The notes below the pieces were generated by a model. The model did no database searches. It worked only from the letters and a program-made list of their open reading frames with translations, and had not been told where the DNA came from. From the NCBI GenBank assembly GCA_018714575.1, contig DVNF01000115.1, positions 1 to 6,406 of the forward strand: DNA of 6,406 nt, read 5' to 3'. Of this stretch, positions 1-6,396 are shown one piece after another (the first letter of the stretch is position 1; every line of letters begins with the position of its first letter). The translations under genes were made by a program, and so were the position numbers. The stretch comes from Candidatus Stercoripulliclostridium merdigallinarum (GTDB lineage: Bacteria; Bacillota; Clostridia; Christensenellales; DTU072).

Positions 1-1258
1 GACTTATACGTTGTACGTGAAGAGGGATTCCGACGTCAGCGTCAGAAGTAAAACGGTCCCGGTCATAGCGGTATCGGTGTTGTTGACATTTATCCTTTCG
101 ATGATATTCGGTTCGTTGGTTTCTTTGTACATCGTGCCTTTGTCGCTGTGTTCGCTGTTGGTCGCGACTTTGGTTGACAGGAGAGTGGGTATAGTCACCA
201 ATATCCTGATCTCTCAGACCTTTTTCCTGGCTTATATTTTGGTGTACGGCACCGAAAACGCGGTCGAATCTTCGGCGGCGTTGGTGACTTCGATGGTGGC
301 TTCGATATTTTTGATAATGTTTTTGGACAAGGCTTTTTCGCGGTTGAAATTTACCGTGGTCGGCGTTATCGTAGGCGTTTGCACCGCGGTCATTCCGATG
401 TTGATAAATTACCTTGTCGGCGCTAACGAAACGACTACTATTCTGCTTAGCGGATTATGGAGCTTCCTGTCGGTCATTCTTGCAATAGCCATTTTCATGA
501 TAGTTCTGCCGCTGATGGAATACGTATTCAGGCTGGATACCCAGTTTAAATTGCAGGAGCTGTGTTCGTTGGAAAACCCGTTGCTGAAGAGATTGGCAAA
601 GGACGCTCCCGGCACGTTTAACCATTCCATGGTCGTAGGGAATTTGGCGGAACTGTGCGCCGAAGCTATAGGGGAAAATTCTTTGCTTGCCAGGGTCGCC
701 GCCTATTATCACGACGTGGGTAAAGTTAAAAACTCCGAATACTTTATCGAAAATCAAAAGGGATACAACCCTCACGACGACGTCATTCCCGAAGTTTCCG
801 TTGCAATGATAATATCGCACGTTACCGAAGGCTACCGCATGTTGAAACAGGCGCGTATTCCGGACGAAATAGCCGATTGCGCCTTGCAACACCACGGCAC
901 GACTCCGGTAAACTATTTCCTGTACAAGGCTCAGAATTTGACCGAGGACAACCTGGACAGAAAAGAATTCAGTTATCCGGGACCTAAACCCAGAACAAAG
1001 GTGGCGGCTATACTGATGATAACCGATACGGTAGAGGCGGCATCAAGGGCGCTTGCCGAAAAGATGAATTCGCCGAAAGATTTCAGACAGCTGGTGCATT
1101 CGATGATAAAACAAAAAGCCGATCTGGGACAATTTACCGAATGCCCGATAACTTATAAGGATTTAAACGACATCGAGGATACTTTGGTAAAAGCCATTCC
1201 GTCCATGTATCACGCCAGAATACAATACAATAACGCCGGCGACAAGGCAAACTCCTAG
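1..1258 (+). CDS. pgpH: PgpH/YqfF-type 7TM-HD cyclic-di-AMP phosphodiesterase, 5'-truncated by window edge
   Basis: This is a membrane-anchored HD-domain phosphohydrolase of the family that hydrolyses c-di-AMP to pApA in Bacillota. The frame is open to the window edge, so the true start lies upstream; the TTG at 11 is only the first start-like codon inside the window. Counting from that TTG, hydrophobic segments lie near residues 16-37, 39-55, 61-79, 88-105, 114-136 and 144-170. A cytoplasmic HD domain follows, with the full ligand set H205 (FNHS), H234-D235 (HDVGK), H270 (SHV), H294-H295 (HHGT) and D339 (ITDT). This order and spacing fit an active binuclear metal site. The missing part should be the first membrane helix, the extracellular 7TMR-HDED domain and possibly one more helix. 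It ends at TAG 1256-1258, 33 bases before the next gene, with no terminator between, so it is probably co-transcribed with ybeY-era as in other Bacillota. Activity on c-di-AMP specifically is inferred from family and gene order. Confidence 0.93.
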   Translation, partial: TYTLYVKRDSDVSVRSKTVPVIAVSVLLTFILSMIFGSLVSLYIVPLSLCSLLVATLVDRRVGIVTNILISQTFFLAYILVYGTENAVESSAALVTSMVASIFLIMFLDKAFSRLKFTVVGVIVGVCTAVIPMLINYLVGANETTTILLSGLWSFLSVILAIAIFMIVLPLMEYVFRLDTQFKLQELCSLENPLLKRLAKDAPGTFNHSMVVGNLAELCAEAIGENSLLARVAAYYHDVGKVKNSEYFIENQKGYNPHDDVIPEVSVAMIISHVTEGYRMLKQARIPDEIADCALQHHGTTPVNYFLYKAQNLTEDNLDRKEFSYPGPKPRTKVAAILMITDTVEAASRALAEKMNSPKDFRQLVHSMIKQKADLGQFTECPITYKDLNDIEDTLVKAIPSMYHARIQYNNAGDKANS

Positions 1259-1291
1259 ACCTTGTCCGCAAAATTTACGCAAAAGTTAAAG

Positions 1292-2749
1292 ATGATTGAA
1301 TTATACGACATACCATATAAATCCGTTGAAAAAGTTTTGACCGCTGCGATGAAACGCCTGGGCGTTTCCGAAAGCGATATCGCCGCCGAAATAGCTTCGT
1401 TGCCTGACGAGGAGATACGTACGTTGAACCGCGAGGAGCGCGGAGTCGATTCCGTGACCGACGTGCTGAGCTTTCCCGCGCAGGAAAAGATAACTTTTCC
1501 GTTCGATCCCGACGATTATTCCGATATAGATCCGGAAACGGGCGCGGTGTTGTTGGGCGAAGTCTATATCGCTCGTGACCGCGCCGTGGAACAGGCGCGC
1601 GAGTACGGACATTCGGTGGCAAGAGAATACGCGTTTCTTGCGTTACACGGTTTTTTGCATTTGATGGGTTACGACCATATCCGTGACGAAGACCGCGCCG
1701 AAATGGAAGCCGTTCAATCGGAGATCCTGACTTCGGCAGGGGTAGAACGCGATTATACGGAGGCTCCCGAAATTCCCGTTTTCACCGACGACGAAATCGA
1801 AGAAAGCGATGAAATCGAAGAAAGCGAAGATAAAACTTCCGATACGGAAAATGCTCCGTGCCGCGCAGGGTTCGCGGCTATTCTGGGACGACCCAACGCG
1901 GGAAAATCGACGTTGATTAACGCGTTGATAGGCGAAAAAGTCGCTATAGTTTCATGGAAACCGCAGACCACCAGGAACAAAATCTCGGGCATTCTGAACA
2001 GAAAGAACCTGCAGATCGTATTTGTAGACACCCCCGGGATCCATACGCCCAGGAACAAGCTGGGTAATTTCATGATGCGTTCGGTAAAGTCCGCCGAGGA
2101 CGGAGTAGACGCCGTGGTTTACGTTATCGATTGCGAAAAGGGTTTGGACGCAGGCGACGTCGAACGAATACGGGAAATATCCGCGCATATCCCCACCGTT
2201 GCGGCGGTTAATAAAGTCGATTCGGTGACGCGCGCGAAAGTAGCGGAAATTTTGACCGCGTTAAACGAGCTAAAGACCGTCAAATCGGTTGTGCCGATAT
2301 CCGCATTAAAGAATAAAAATATCGACGTGTTGATATCCGAAGTCGAAAAGCTGATGCCGTTCGGAACTAAATTTTATCCCGACGATATGTATACCGACAG
2401 GAACATGCGTTTCATGGCGTCCGAGATCATCCGCGAAAAAGCGTTAAGGCTGTTGGATAAAGAAATTCCTTACGGTATCGCGGTAGCCATAAACAAATAC
2501 GAATACCGTCCGTCGGGAACGTTGGAAATCGACGCCGACGTCATCTGCCAAAAAGCGGCGCATAAGCCGATCATTTTAGGTAAAAACGGCGCGATGATAA
2601 AAAAGATATCCGAATACGCCCGGCAGGATCTGGAGGCGATGACGGGGGATAAGATATTGTTGACGTTGTGGGTCAGGGTCAAAAAGGATTGGCGCGACGA
2701 CGATATCATTTTATCCAACTTGGGCTACGACAAGAACAAGGATATTTAA
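1292..2749 (+). CDS. ybeY-era: YbeY-Era fusion: rRNA-maturation endoribonuclease joined to ribosome-assembly GTPase
   Basis: This 485-residue protein has two complete domains. Residues 1 to about 150 are YbeY, a zinc-dependent RNase of 16S rRNA 3'-end maturation and ribosome quality control: TDVLSF at 56-61 and the metal motif HGFLHLMGYDH with H119, H123 and H129. Residues about 156-188 are an acidic linker. Residues about 190-485 are Era, a GTPase that binds the 16S 3' end and 30S subunit: G1 GRPNAGKS 199-206, G2 region KPQTTR 223-228, G3 DTPG 246-249, G4 NKVD 307-310, G5 SALK 337-340, then a KH domain with GKNG at 430-433 and the usual WRDDD end. No in-frame ATG, GTG or TTG lies between the codon at 1703 and the TTG at 1913 inside the P-loop, so Era has no standard start of its own. 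I chose ATG 1292 because MIEL fits the YbeY N-terminus; an in-frame TTG at 1262 would add 10 residues. Neither has a clear Shine-Dalgarno. Both halves look active. Confidence 0.95.
   Translation: MIELYDIPYKSVEKVLTAAMKRLGVSESDIAAEIASLPDEEIRTLNREERGVDSVTDVLSFPAQEKITFPFDPDDYSDIDPETGAVLLGEVYIARDRAVEQAREYGHSVAREYAFLALHGFLHLMGYDHIRDEDRAEMEAVQSEILTSAGVERDYTEAPEIPVFTDDEIEESDEIEESEDKTSDTENAPCRAGFAAILGRPNAGKSTLINALIGEKVAIVSWKPQTTRNKISGILNRKNLQIVFVDTPGIHTPRNKLGNFMMRSVKSAEDGVDAVVYVIDCEKGLDAGDVERIREISAHIPTVAAVNKVDSVTRAKVAEILTALNELKTVKSVVPISALKNKNIDVLISEVEKLMPFGTKFYPDDMYTDRNMRFMASEIIREKALRLLDKEIPYGIAVAINKYEYRPSGTLEIDADVICQKAAHKPIILGKNGAMIKKISEYARQDLEAMTGDKILLTLWVRVKKDWRDDDIILSNLGYDKNKDI
1790..1825 (+). repeat. 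18-base tandem duplication in the YbeY-Era linker
   Basis: Two adjacent copies (1790-1807 and 1808-1825) of an 18-base unit, GAYGAAATCGAAGAAAGC, differ only at the third base, a silent GAC/GAT change. They encode DEIEES twice (residues 167-178). The repeat sits in the acidic, low-complexity linker between the YbeY and Era domains, so it lengthens the tether without disturbing either fold. Confidence 0.9.
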
Positions 2750-2760
2750 TTAAAAATCGG

Positions 2761-2781
2761 CGAAGGAAAATTTTACCTTCG
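2761..2781 (+). other. Small hairpin between era and yqzL; weak terminator, attenuator or processing site
   Basis: An inverted repeat CGAAGG (2761-2766) and CCTTCG (2776-2781) is separated by a 9-base A/T loop. It starts 12 bases after the Era stop codon. Only three Ts follow the stem, so full termination is unlikely. It could attenuate transcription or stabilise the upstream mRNA end. A very weak promoter-like pair (TTTAAC 2782, TATATA 2804, 16-base spacer) follows, but I do not call a promoter there. Confidence 0.35.
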
Positions 2782-2821
2782 TTTAACGCATACTATCGCC
2801 CGATATATACATAATGAGAGT

Positions 2822-2956
2822 ATGGGCAAAAAGAGCGCGGAAAAGATAATGTACGATGCCTTTATGGCTAGCGGTAACCCCGGATATTATATGTTGTATT
2901 CGGCATTAAAGGAGAATAAGCTGACGGATGAGAACGGTGAAAGCCATTTGCCTTAA
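2822..2956 (+). CDS. yqzL: YqzL-like small protein
   Basis: This 44-residue ORF is easy to miss. The core, roughly residues 12-29 (DAF..SGN...Y.LYSAL), resembles the Bacillota YqzL family, whose short members share a pattern like F..TGN...Y.L(F/Y)..L and are encoded between era and recO. The position here, after Era and overlapping the RecO start by 29 bases in another frame, is exactly the expected one and is the strongest support. The function of YqzL is not known to me. The ATG at 2822 lacks a proper Shine-Dalgarno (only GAGAG directly against the start). In-frame ATGs at 2849 and 2864 are alternatives, but starting there would trim residues just before the conserved core or enter it. No membrane segment or cysteine is present. 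The identification rests on a short match plus gene order. Confidence 0.72.
   Translation: MGKKSAEKIMYDAFMASGNPGYYMLYSALKENKLTDENGESHLP
2908..2914 (+). promoter_or_regulatory. Shine-Dalgarno for recO inside yqzL
   Basis: AAAGGAG lies 13 bases before the recO ATG at 2928, slightly farther than ideal. An in-frame stop at 2922-2924 rules out any earlier recO start. Because the site lies within the yqzL coding sequence, translation of the two genes is probably coupled. Confidence 0.6.
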
Positions 2957-3551
2957 CGCTTTGGATTGGAAAGAAGCCGATAAGCTATTGATTTTATTGA
3001 CGGCGGAAAACGGGAAAATAGTATCCCGAATTCGTGCGGTAAAGAACCCAAAATCTAAATTAAAAGCAGGAGCCGCTCCGAATTGTTATGCGGAATACAC
3101 TTTGCACGAACAGGGCGGGACATCCATTGTAACGGGCGTCGAAGTTATCGAACAGTTTTTCGGGACCTGGACGGATCCGGTAAAAAACCTTGCCGCCGCC
3201 GTCGTGACGGAGGCTTTGGAACGCGTTACCGCGGAAGGCGTTGCCGCGGACAGCGAATTTGCGATAGGGCTTAGGGCGCTGTTCGGAATCAATTACGGCG
3301 AGGGTATACCGTATGTGTACTTACTCCGTTTTTTGACGGAGCTTTTATCGGAAACGGGAATAGATAAGGACGAATACATATTGCCGGGGCACGTAAAATC
3401 GCTGATCAACGCGGTGATGAACGCCGGCGAGGACGAGTTGGGGTGCCTGGACTATTCGCCGTCGGAGGTCGTTGCCGCCGTGCAATGGACGGGCAGACTG
3501 TTCCGAGTGGCGGGCGAAGAGTTAAAGACTTTGGAATTACTGAAACAGTAA
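2928..3551 (+). CDS. recO: DNA repair and recombination protein RecO, short form without the zinc-site cysteines
   Basis: RecO is a cytosolic recombination mediator that works with RecR and RecF to load RecA on SSB-coated single-stranded DNA and can anneal strands. The 207-residue product has the typical N-terminal OB-fold start (A.CL..LDW.EADKLLILLT.E.GK, residues 6-30, and an RAVKNPKSKL basic segment near 36-45), followed by a helical region (about 83-145) and the family's closing helix ending GEELKTLELL (196-205). Bacillus RecO is about 255 residues and carries four cysteines as two CxxC pairs in its C-terminal half. Here only C8, C53 and C173 occur and no CxxC pair exists; the region around 146-178 is shortened. 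The gene overlaps yqzL and ends shortly before a terminator. GTG 2937 is a possible alternative start three codons in. Family and synteny agree well. Confidence 0.9.
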   Translation: MRTVKAICLNALDWKEADKLLILLTAENGKIVSRIRAVKNPKSKLKAGAAPNCYAEYTLHEQGGTSIVTGVEVIEQFFGTWTDPVKNLAAAVVTEALERVTAEGVAADSEFAIGLRALFGINYGEGIPYVYLLRFLTELLSETGIDKDEYILPGHVKSLINAVMNAGEDELGCLDYSPSEVVAAVQWTGRLFRVAGEELKTLELLKQ

Positions 3552-3569
3552 GGCACAGTAAGGAATTTT

Positions 3570-3593
3570 AAGGCGGCTTTCAGCCGTTTTTTT
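3570..3593 (+). terminator. Intrinsic terminator after recO
   Basis: Stem CGGCT (3574-3578) pairs with AGCCG (3582-3586) around a TTC loop. It is extended by two G-T and two A-T pairs to nine, and followed by seven Ts (3587-3593). It begins 18 bases past the RecO stop and ends the pgpH-ybeY/era-yqzL-recO unit. Confidence 0.88.
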
Positions 3594-3613
3594 ATAATAA
3601 ATATAAAAAATGC

Positions 3614-3642
3614 TTGCGTGTTCGCGTCGGATTATGTATAAT
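3614..3642 (+). promoter_or_regulatory. Sigma-A-type promoter for ppdK
   Basis: A perfect -10 box TATAAT (3637-3642) sits exactly 17 bases after TTGCGT (3614-3619), which matches only the TTG half of the -35 consensus. Transcription would start near 3649, giving a leader of about 62 bases. Its position just past the recO terminator supports an independent ppdK transcript. Confidence 0.75.
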
Positions 3643-3660
3643 TTCCATATATCAATAACA

Positions 3661-3700
3661 GCGCAAGAATACGCAATAAAACGAAAAAATACGCAACAGG
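3661..3700 (+). repeat. 10-base-phased direct repeat in the ppdK leader
   Basis: Four imperfect units start exactly 10 bases apart: GCGCAA at 3661, ACGCAA at 3671, ACGAAA at 3681 and ACGCAA at 3691. The longest exact copy is AATACGCAA, at 3668-3676 and 3688-3696, 20 bases apart. The array lies between the predicted transcription start and the Shine-Dalgarno. It could be an operator on one DNA face, an RNA-binding site, or chance in A-rich leader sequence; its function is unknown. Confidence 0.55.
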
Positions 3701-3703
3701 AGA
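3698..3703 (+). promoter_or_regulatory. Shine-Dalgarno for ppdK
   Basis: AGGAGA lies 7 bases before the ATG at 3711, near-ideal strength and spacing. It is the clearest ribosome binding site in the window and fixes the ppdK start. Confidence 0.9.
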
Positions 3704-3710
3704 AGTATTT

Positions 3711-6335
3711 ATGACACAGTACGTTTACTTGTTCAGAGATGCCGACGGCAAAAACAAAGCCAAATTCGGCGGCAAGGGCGCAAACCTTGCCGAAATGACA
3801 AAACTCGGAATGCCCGTGCCTCCCGGATTTACGATTACCACGGAAGCTTGCACGAAGTATTACGAAGACGGCGAAAAGATAGCTCCCGAAATCATTGACG
3901 AAGTATTTAAAACTTTGGAGATTTTGGAAAAGGAAACCAAAAAGAAGTTCGGCGATTACGATAATCCCTTCCTGGTTTCCGTCAGGTCCGGCGCCAGAGC
4001 TTCGATGCCCGGCATGATGGACACTATTTTGAACCTGGGATTGAACGACGTCAGCGTAGAAGGCTTGGCAAAGCTTACCGAAAACCCCAGATTCGCTTAT
4101 GACTGCTACAGAAGGTTTATTCAAATGTATTCCGACGTCGTTACCGGCGTTGAAAAAGCCAACTTTGAAAGATTTATCGACGAGATAAAGGAACAAAGAG
4201 GCGTTAAGTTGGATACCGAATTGACCGCCGACGACCTGAAAGTTCTGATCGCGGAGTTCAAAAAATTCTATAAAGAGAAAGTCGGCGAAGACTTCCCCCA
4301 AGATCCTAAACAGCAATTGGTCGGCGCTATACAGGCTGTTTTCCGCAGCTGGAACAACGCGCGCGCCATCACTTACCGCAGGATGAACGATATCCCGTCC
4401 TCTTGGGGTACCGCCGTTAACGTCCAATCGATGGTATTCGGCAACATGGGCGATACTTCGGGCACCGGCGTTGCGTTTACCCGTAACCCCGCTACCGGCG
4501 AAAAGAAGCTGTTCGGCGAATTCTTGATGAACGCCCAAGGCGAAGACGTCGTCGCAGGTATCCGTACTCCCTCCTCGATCGACAAACTGAAAGAGATCAA
4601 CCCCGAAGTTTACGATCAATTCGTCGGTATTTGCAACAAGTTGGAGAATTACTTCCACGATATGCAGGACATGGAGTTCACTATCGAACGCGGCAAACTG
4701 TATATGTTACAAACCCGTAACGGCAAACGTACCGCTCTTGCGGCTATCAACGTCGCCGTCGATTTGGTAAAAGAGGGACTGTGCACCGAGCAAGAAGCTC
4801 TGTTGAAAGTCGAGCCCAAGCAATTGGACGATCTGCTGCATCCCGCATTTGACAAAGCCGTTTTGAAGAAATCGACTCCTATCGCGGCAGGTCTGCCCGC
4901 TTCTCCCGGCGCAGCTTGCGGTAAGATCTGCTTCACCGCCGAAGAAGCCAAAGAACGCGTCAAAGCCGGTGAAAAAGTTGTCCTTGTCCGTATCGAAACT
5001 TCTCCCGAGGACATCGAAGGCATGCAGGTTGCAGAAGGCATTTTGACCGCCAGGGGCGGCTTGACCTCCCACGCGGCAGTCGTTGCCAGAGGTATGGGCG
5101 CTTGCTGTGTTTGCGGATGCGGCGCCGTCGAAATCGACGAAGAAACCGGTATCTGCACGATCGCAGGCAAGAAATACACGAAACAAGACGTTATCAGCTT
5201 GGACGGCTCCACCGGTAACGTATACGAAGGCAGCATTCCCATGGTCGATCCCGACACTTCGGGCAACTTTGCAAAGATCATGGAATGGGCGAACAAATAC
5301 AAGAAATTGCAAGTACGCGCTAATGCCGACAACCCGCACGACGCGGCTGTAGCATATAATTTCGGCGCTCAGGGCGTAGGACTTTGCAGAACCGAGCACA
5401 TGTTCTTTGAGGGCGACAGGATTGCCGCGGTACGCGAGATGATAGTTTCTTCGACCGTTGAACAAAGAAAAGCCGCTTTGGCAAAGATACTGCCGATGCA
5501 AAAGAACGACTTTATCGGCATCTACAAGGCATTGAAGGGTTATCCCGTTACCATTCGTTTCCTGGATCCGCCGCTGCACGAGTTCTTGCCCAGCAAGGAA
5601 GAAGACATTCGCGCTTTGGCTGCCGACATGGGAATCGCATATGAAACCTTGTTGGAAACCGTTCACAGCCTGCACGAAATGAACCCGATGTTGGGACACC
5701 GCGGCTGCCGTTTGGCAATCACCTTCCCGGAGATAGCCGAAATGCAGACCCGTGCCGTTATCGAAGCGGCAATCAGCGTCAACAAAGACGGCGGTCACGT
5801 AAAGGCGGAGATCATGATCCCGTTGGTCGGCGACGTCAAAGAACTTGCATACGTAAAGAAAGTCGTAGTAGACACAGCGGAAGCGGTTATGGCAGAGTTG
5901 GGAACCAGAGTCGAATACAAAGTCGGCACCATGATCGAAATCCCGCGTGCGGCAATTACTGCCGACAAGATCGCGAAAGAGGCTGAATTCTTCTCGTTCG
6001 GCACAAACGACCTGACGCAGATGACGTTCGGATTCAGCCGTGACGACGCGGGCAAGTTCCTGGGCGATTACTACAAGAAGAAGATATTCGAATCGGATCC
6101 GTTTGCGAAGCTTGACCAAGAAGGCGTAGGCGAATTGGTAAAGATAGCTGCGGCTAAGGGCAAAGCTACAAGACCCGATATCAAACTCGGAATCTGCGGC
6201 GAGCACGGCGGCGATCCTTCGACGATCGAGTTCTGCCACAAGGTCGGCTTGAACTATGTATCCTGCTCTCCTTACCGTGTGCCGATAGCTATACTTGCGG
6301 CAGCGCAGGCGGCTATCAACAATCCCCAAGATTAA
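3711..6335 (+). CDS. ppdK: Pyruvate, phosphate dikinase
   Basis: This 874-residue cytosolic enzyme has the standard length of bacterial PPDK (EC 2.7.9.1), which interconverts PEP + AMP + PPi and pyruvate + ATP + Pi. In anaerobic Bacillota it often serves PPi-linked glycolysis or gluconeogenesis. The N-terminal ATP-grasp part shows GGKGANLAEM (20-29), VRSGARASMPGMMDT (91-105) and the nucleotide-site residues E322 and Q334. The central swivelling phosphohistidine domain has GGLTSHAAVVARGMG (449-463) with catalytic H454; T452 is the residue phosphorylated in regulated PPDKs. The C-terminal PEP/pyruvate barrel has R560 (CRTEH), R616 (IRFLDPP), E743 (MIEIPRAA), GTNDLTQ (764-770) and the proton donor C829 (GICGEHGGDP). 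All catalytic positions are intact. A cluster of four cysteines (465, 466, 468, 470) follows the catalytic histidine. It has its own promoter and terminator, so it is monocistronic here; no PPDK regulatory kinase/phosphorylase gene is in the window. Confidence 0.98.
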   Translation: MTQYVYLFRDADGKNKAKFGGKGANLAEMTKLGMPVPPGFTITTEACTKYYEDGEKIAPEIIDEVFKTLEILEKETKKKFGDYDNPFLVSVRSGARASMPGMMDTILNLGLNDVSVEGLAKLTENPRFAYDCYRRFIQMYSDVVTGVEKANFERFIDEIKEQRGVKLDTELTADDLKVLIAEFKKFYKEKVGEDFPQDPKQQLVGAIQAVFRSWNNARAITYRRMNDIPSSWGTAVNVQSMVFGNMGDTSGTGVAFTRNPATGEKKLFGEFLMNAQGEDVVAGIRTPSSIDKLKEINPEVYDQFVGICNKLENYFHDMQDMEFTIERGKLYMLQTRNGKRTALAAINVAVDLVKEGLCTEQEALLKVEPKQLDDLLHPAFDKAVLKKSTPIAAGLPASPGAACGKICFTAEEAKERVKAGEKVVLVRIETSPEDIEGMQVAEGILTARGGLTSHAAVVARGMGACCVCGCGAVEIDEETGICTIAGKKYTKQDVISLDGSTGNVYEGSIPMVDPDTSGNFAKIMEWANKYKKLQVRANADNPHDAAVAYNFGAQGVGLCRTEHMFFEGDRIAAVREMIVSSTVEQRKAALAKILPMQKNDFIGIYKALKGYPVTIRFLDPPLHEFLPSKEEDIRALAADMGIAYETLLETVHSLHEMNPMLGHRGCRLAITFPEIAEMQTRAVIEAAISVNKDGGHVKAEIMIPLVGDVKELAYVKKVVVDTAEAVMAELGTRVEYKVGTMIEIPRAAITADKIAKEAEFFSFGTNDLTQMTFGFSRDDAGKFLGDYYKKKIFESDPFAKLDQEGVGELVKIAAAKGKATRPDIKLGICGEHGGDPSTIEFCHKVGLNYVSCSPYRVPIAILAAAQAAINNPQD

Positions 6336-6365
6336 TCGCTGAATCGATTACTTTACAAAAGATGA

Positions 6366-6396
6366 AAAAGCGCTCGTCATTCCGACGGGCGCTTTT
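6366..6396 (+). terminator. Strong intrinsic terminator after ppdK
   Basis: Thirteen base pairs (one G-T) form between 6366-6378 and 6384-6396 around an ATTCC loop. The stem core is GCGCTCGTC with GACGGGCGC, flanked by AAAA and TTTT. The A-tract on one side and T-tract on the other could let it work on both strands. It lies 30 bases past the ppdK stop. Confidence 0.9.

Noticed and set aside
455..895. A 146-codon minus-strand frame opposite pgpH
   Set aside because: It lies wholly within the HD-domain coding region, has no family features, and no ribosome binding site was seen.
2750..2821. The frame after the Era stop codon stays open into yqzL, so stop readthrough could give an Era-YqzL product
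   Set aside because: Only 24 codons are involved, which stay open by chance fairly often. The TAA stop has no readthrough signal I recognise, and the Era C-terminus looks complete before it.
3083..3274. A 63-codon + strand frame inside recO
   Set aside because: The arginine-rich, low-complexity product is an out-of-frame reading of recO.
3570..3710. Possible riboswitch in the recO-ppdK gap
   Set aside because: After the terminator and promoter only about 62 bases of A-rich leader remain, with no stem-loops or conserved core that I recognise.
4707..6329. A 540-codon open frame on the minus strand opposite ppdK, and a 373-codon one at 3537-4658
   Set aside because: Their products show no recognisable motifs, and PPDK on the + strand is unmistakable throughout. 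Such long antisense frames are a by-product of ppdK codon bias.
6333..6350. A small hairpin, TAATCG with CGATTA, at the ppdK stop codon
   Set aside because: It is six mostly A-T pairs with no T-run, and the strong terminator at 6366-6396 already explains the 3' end.
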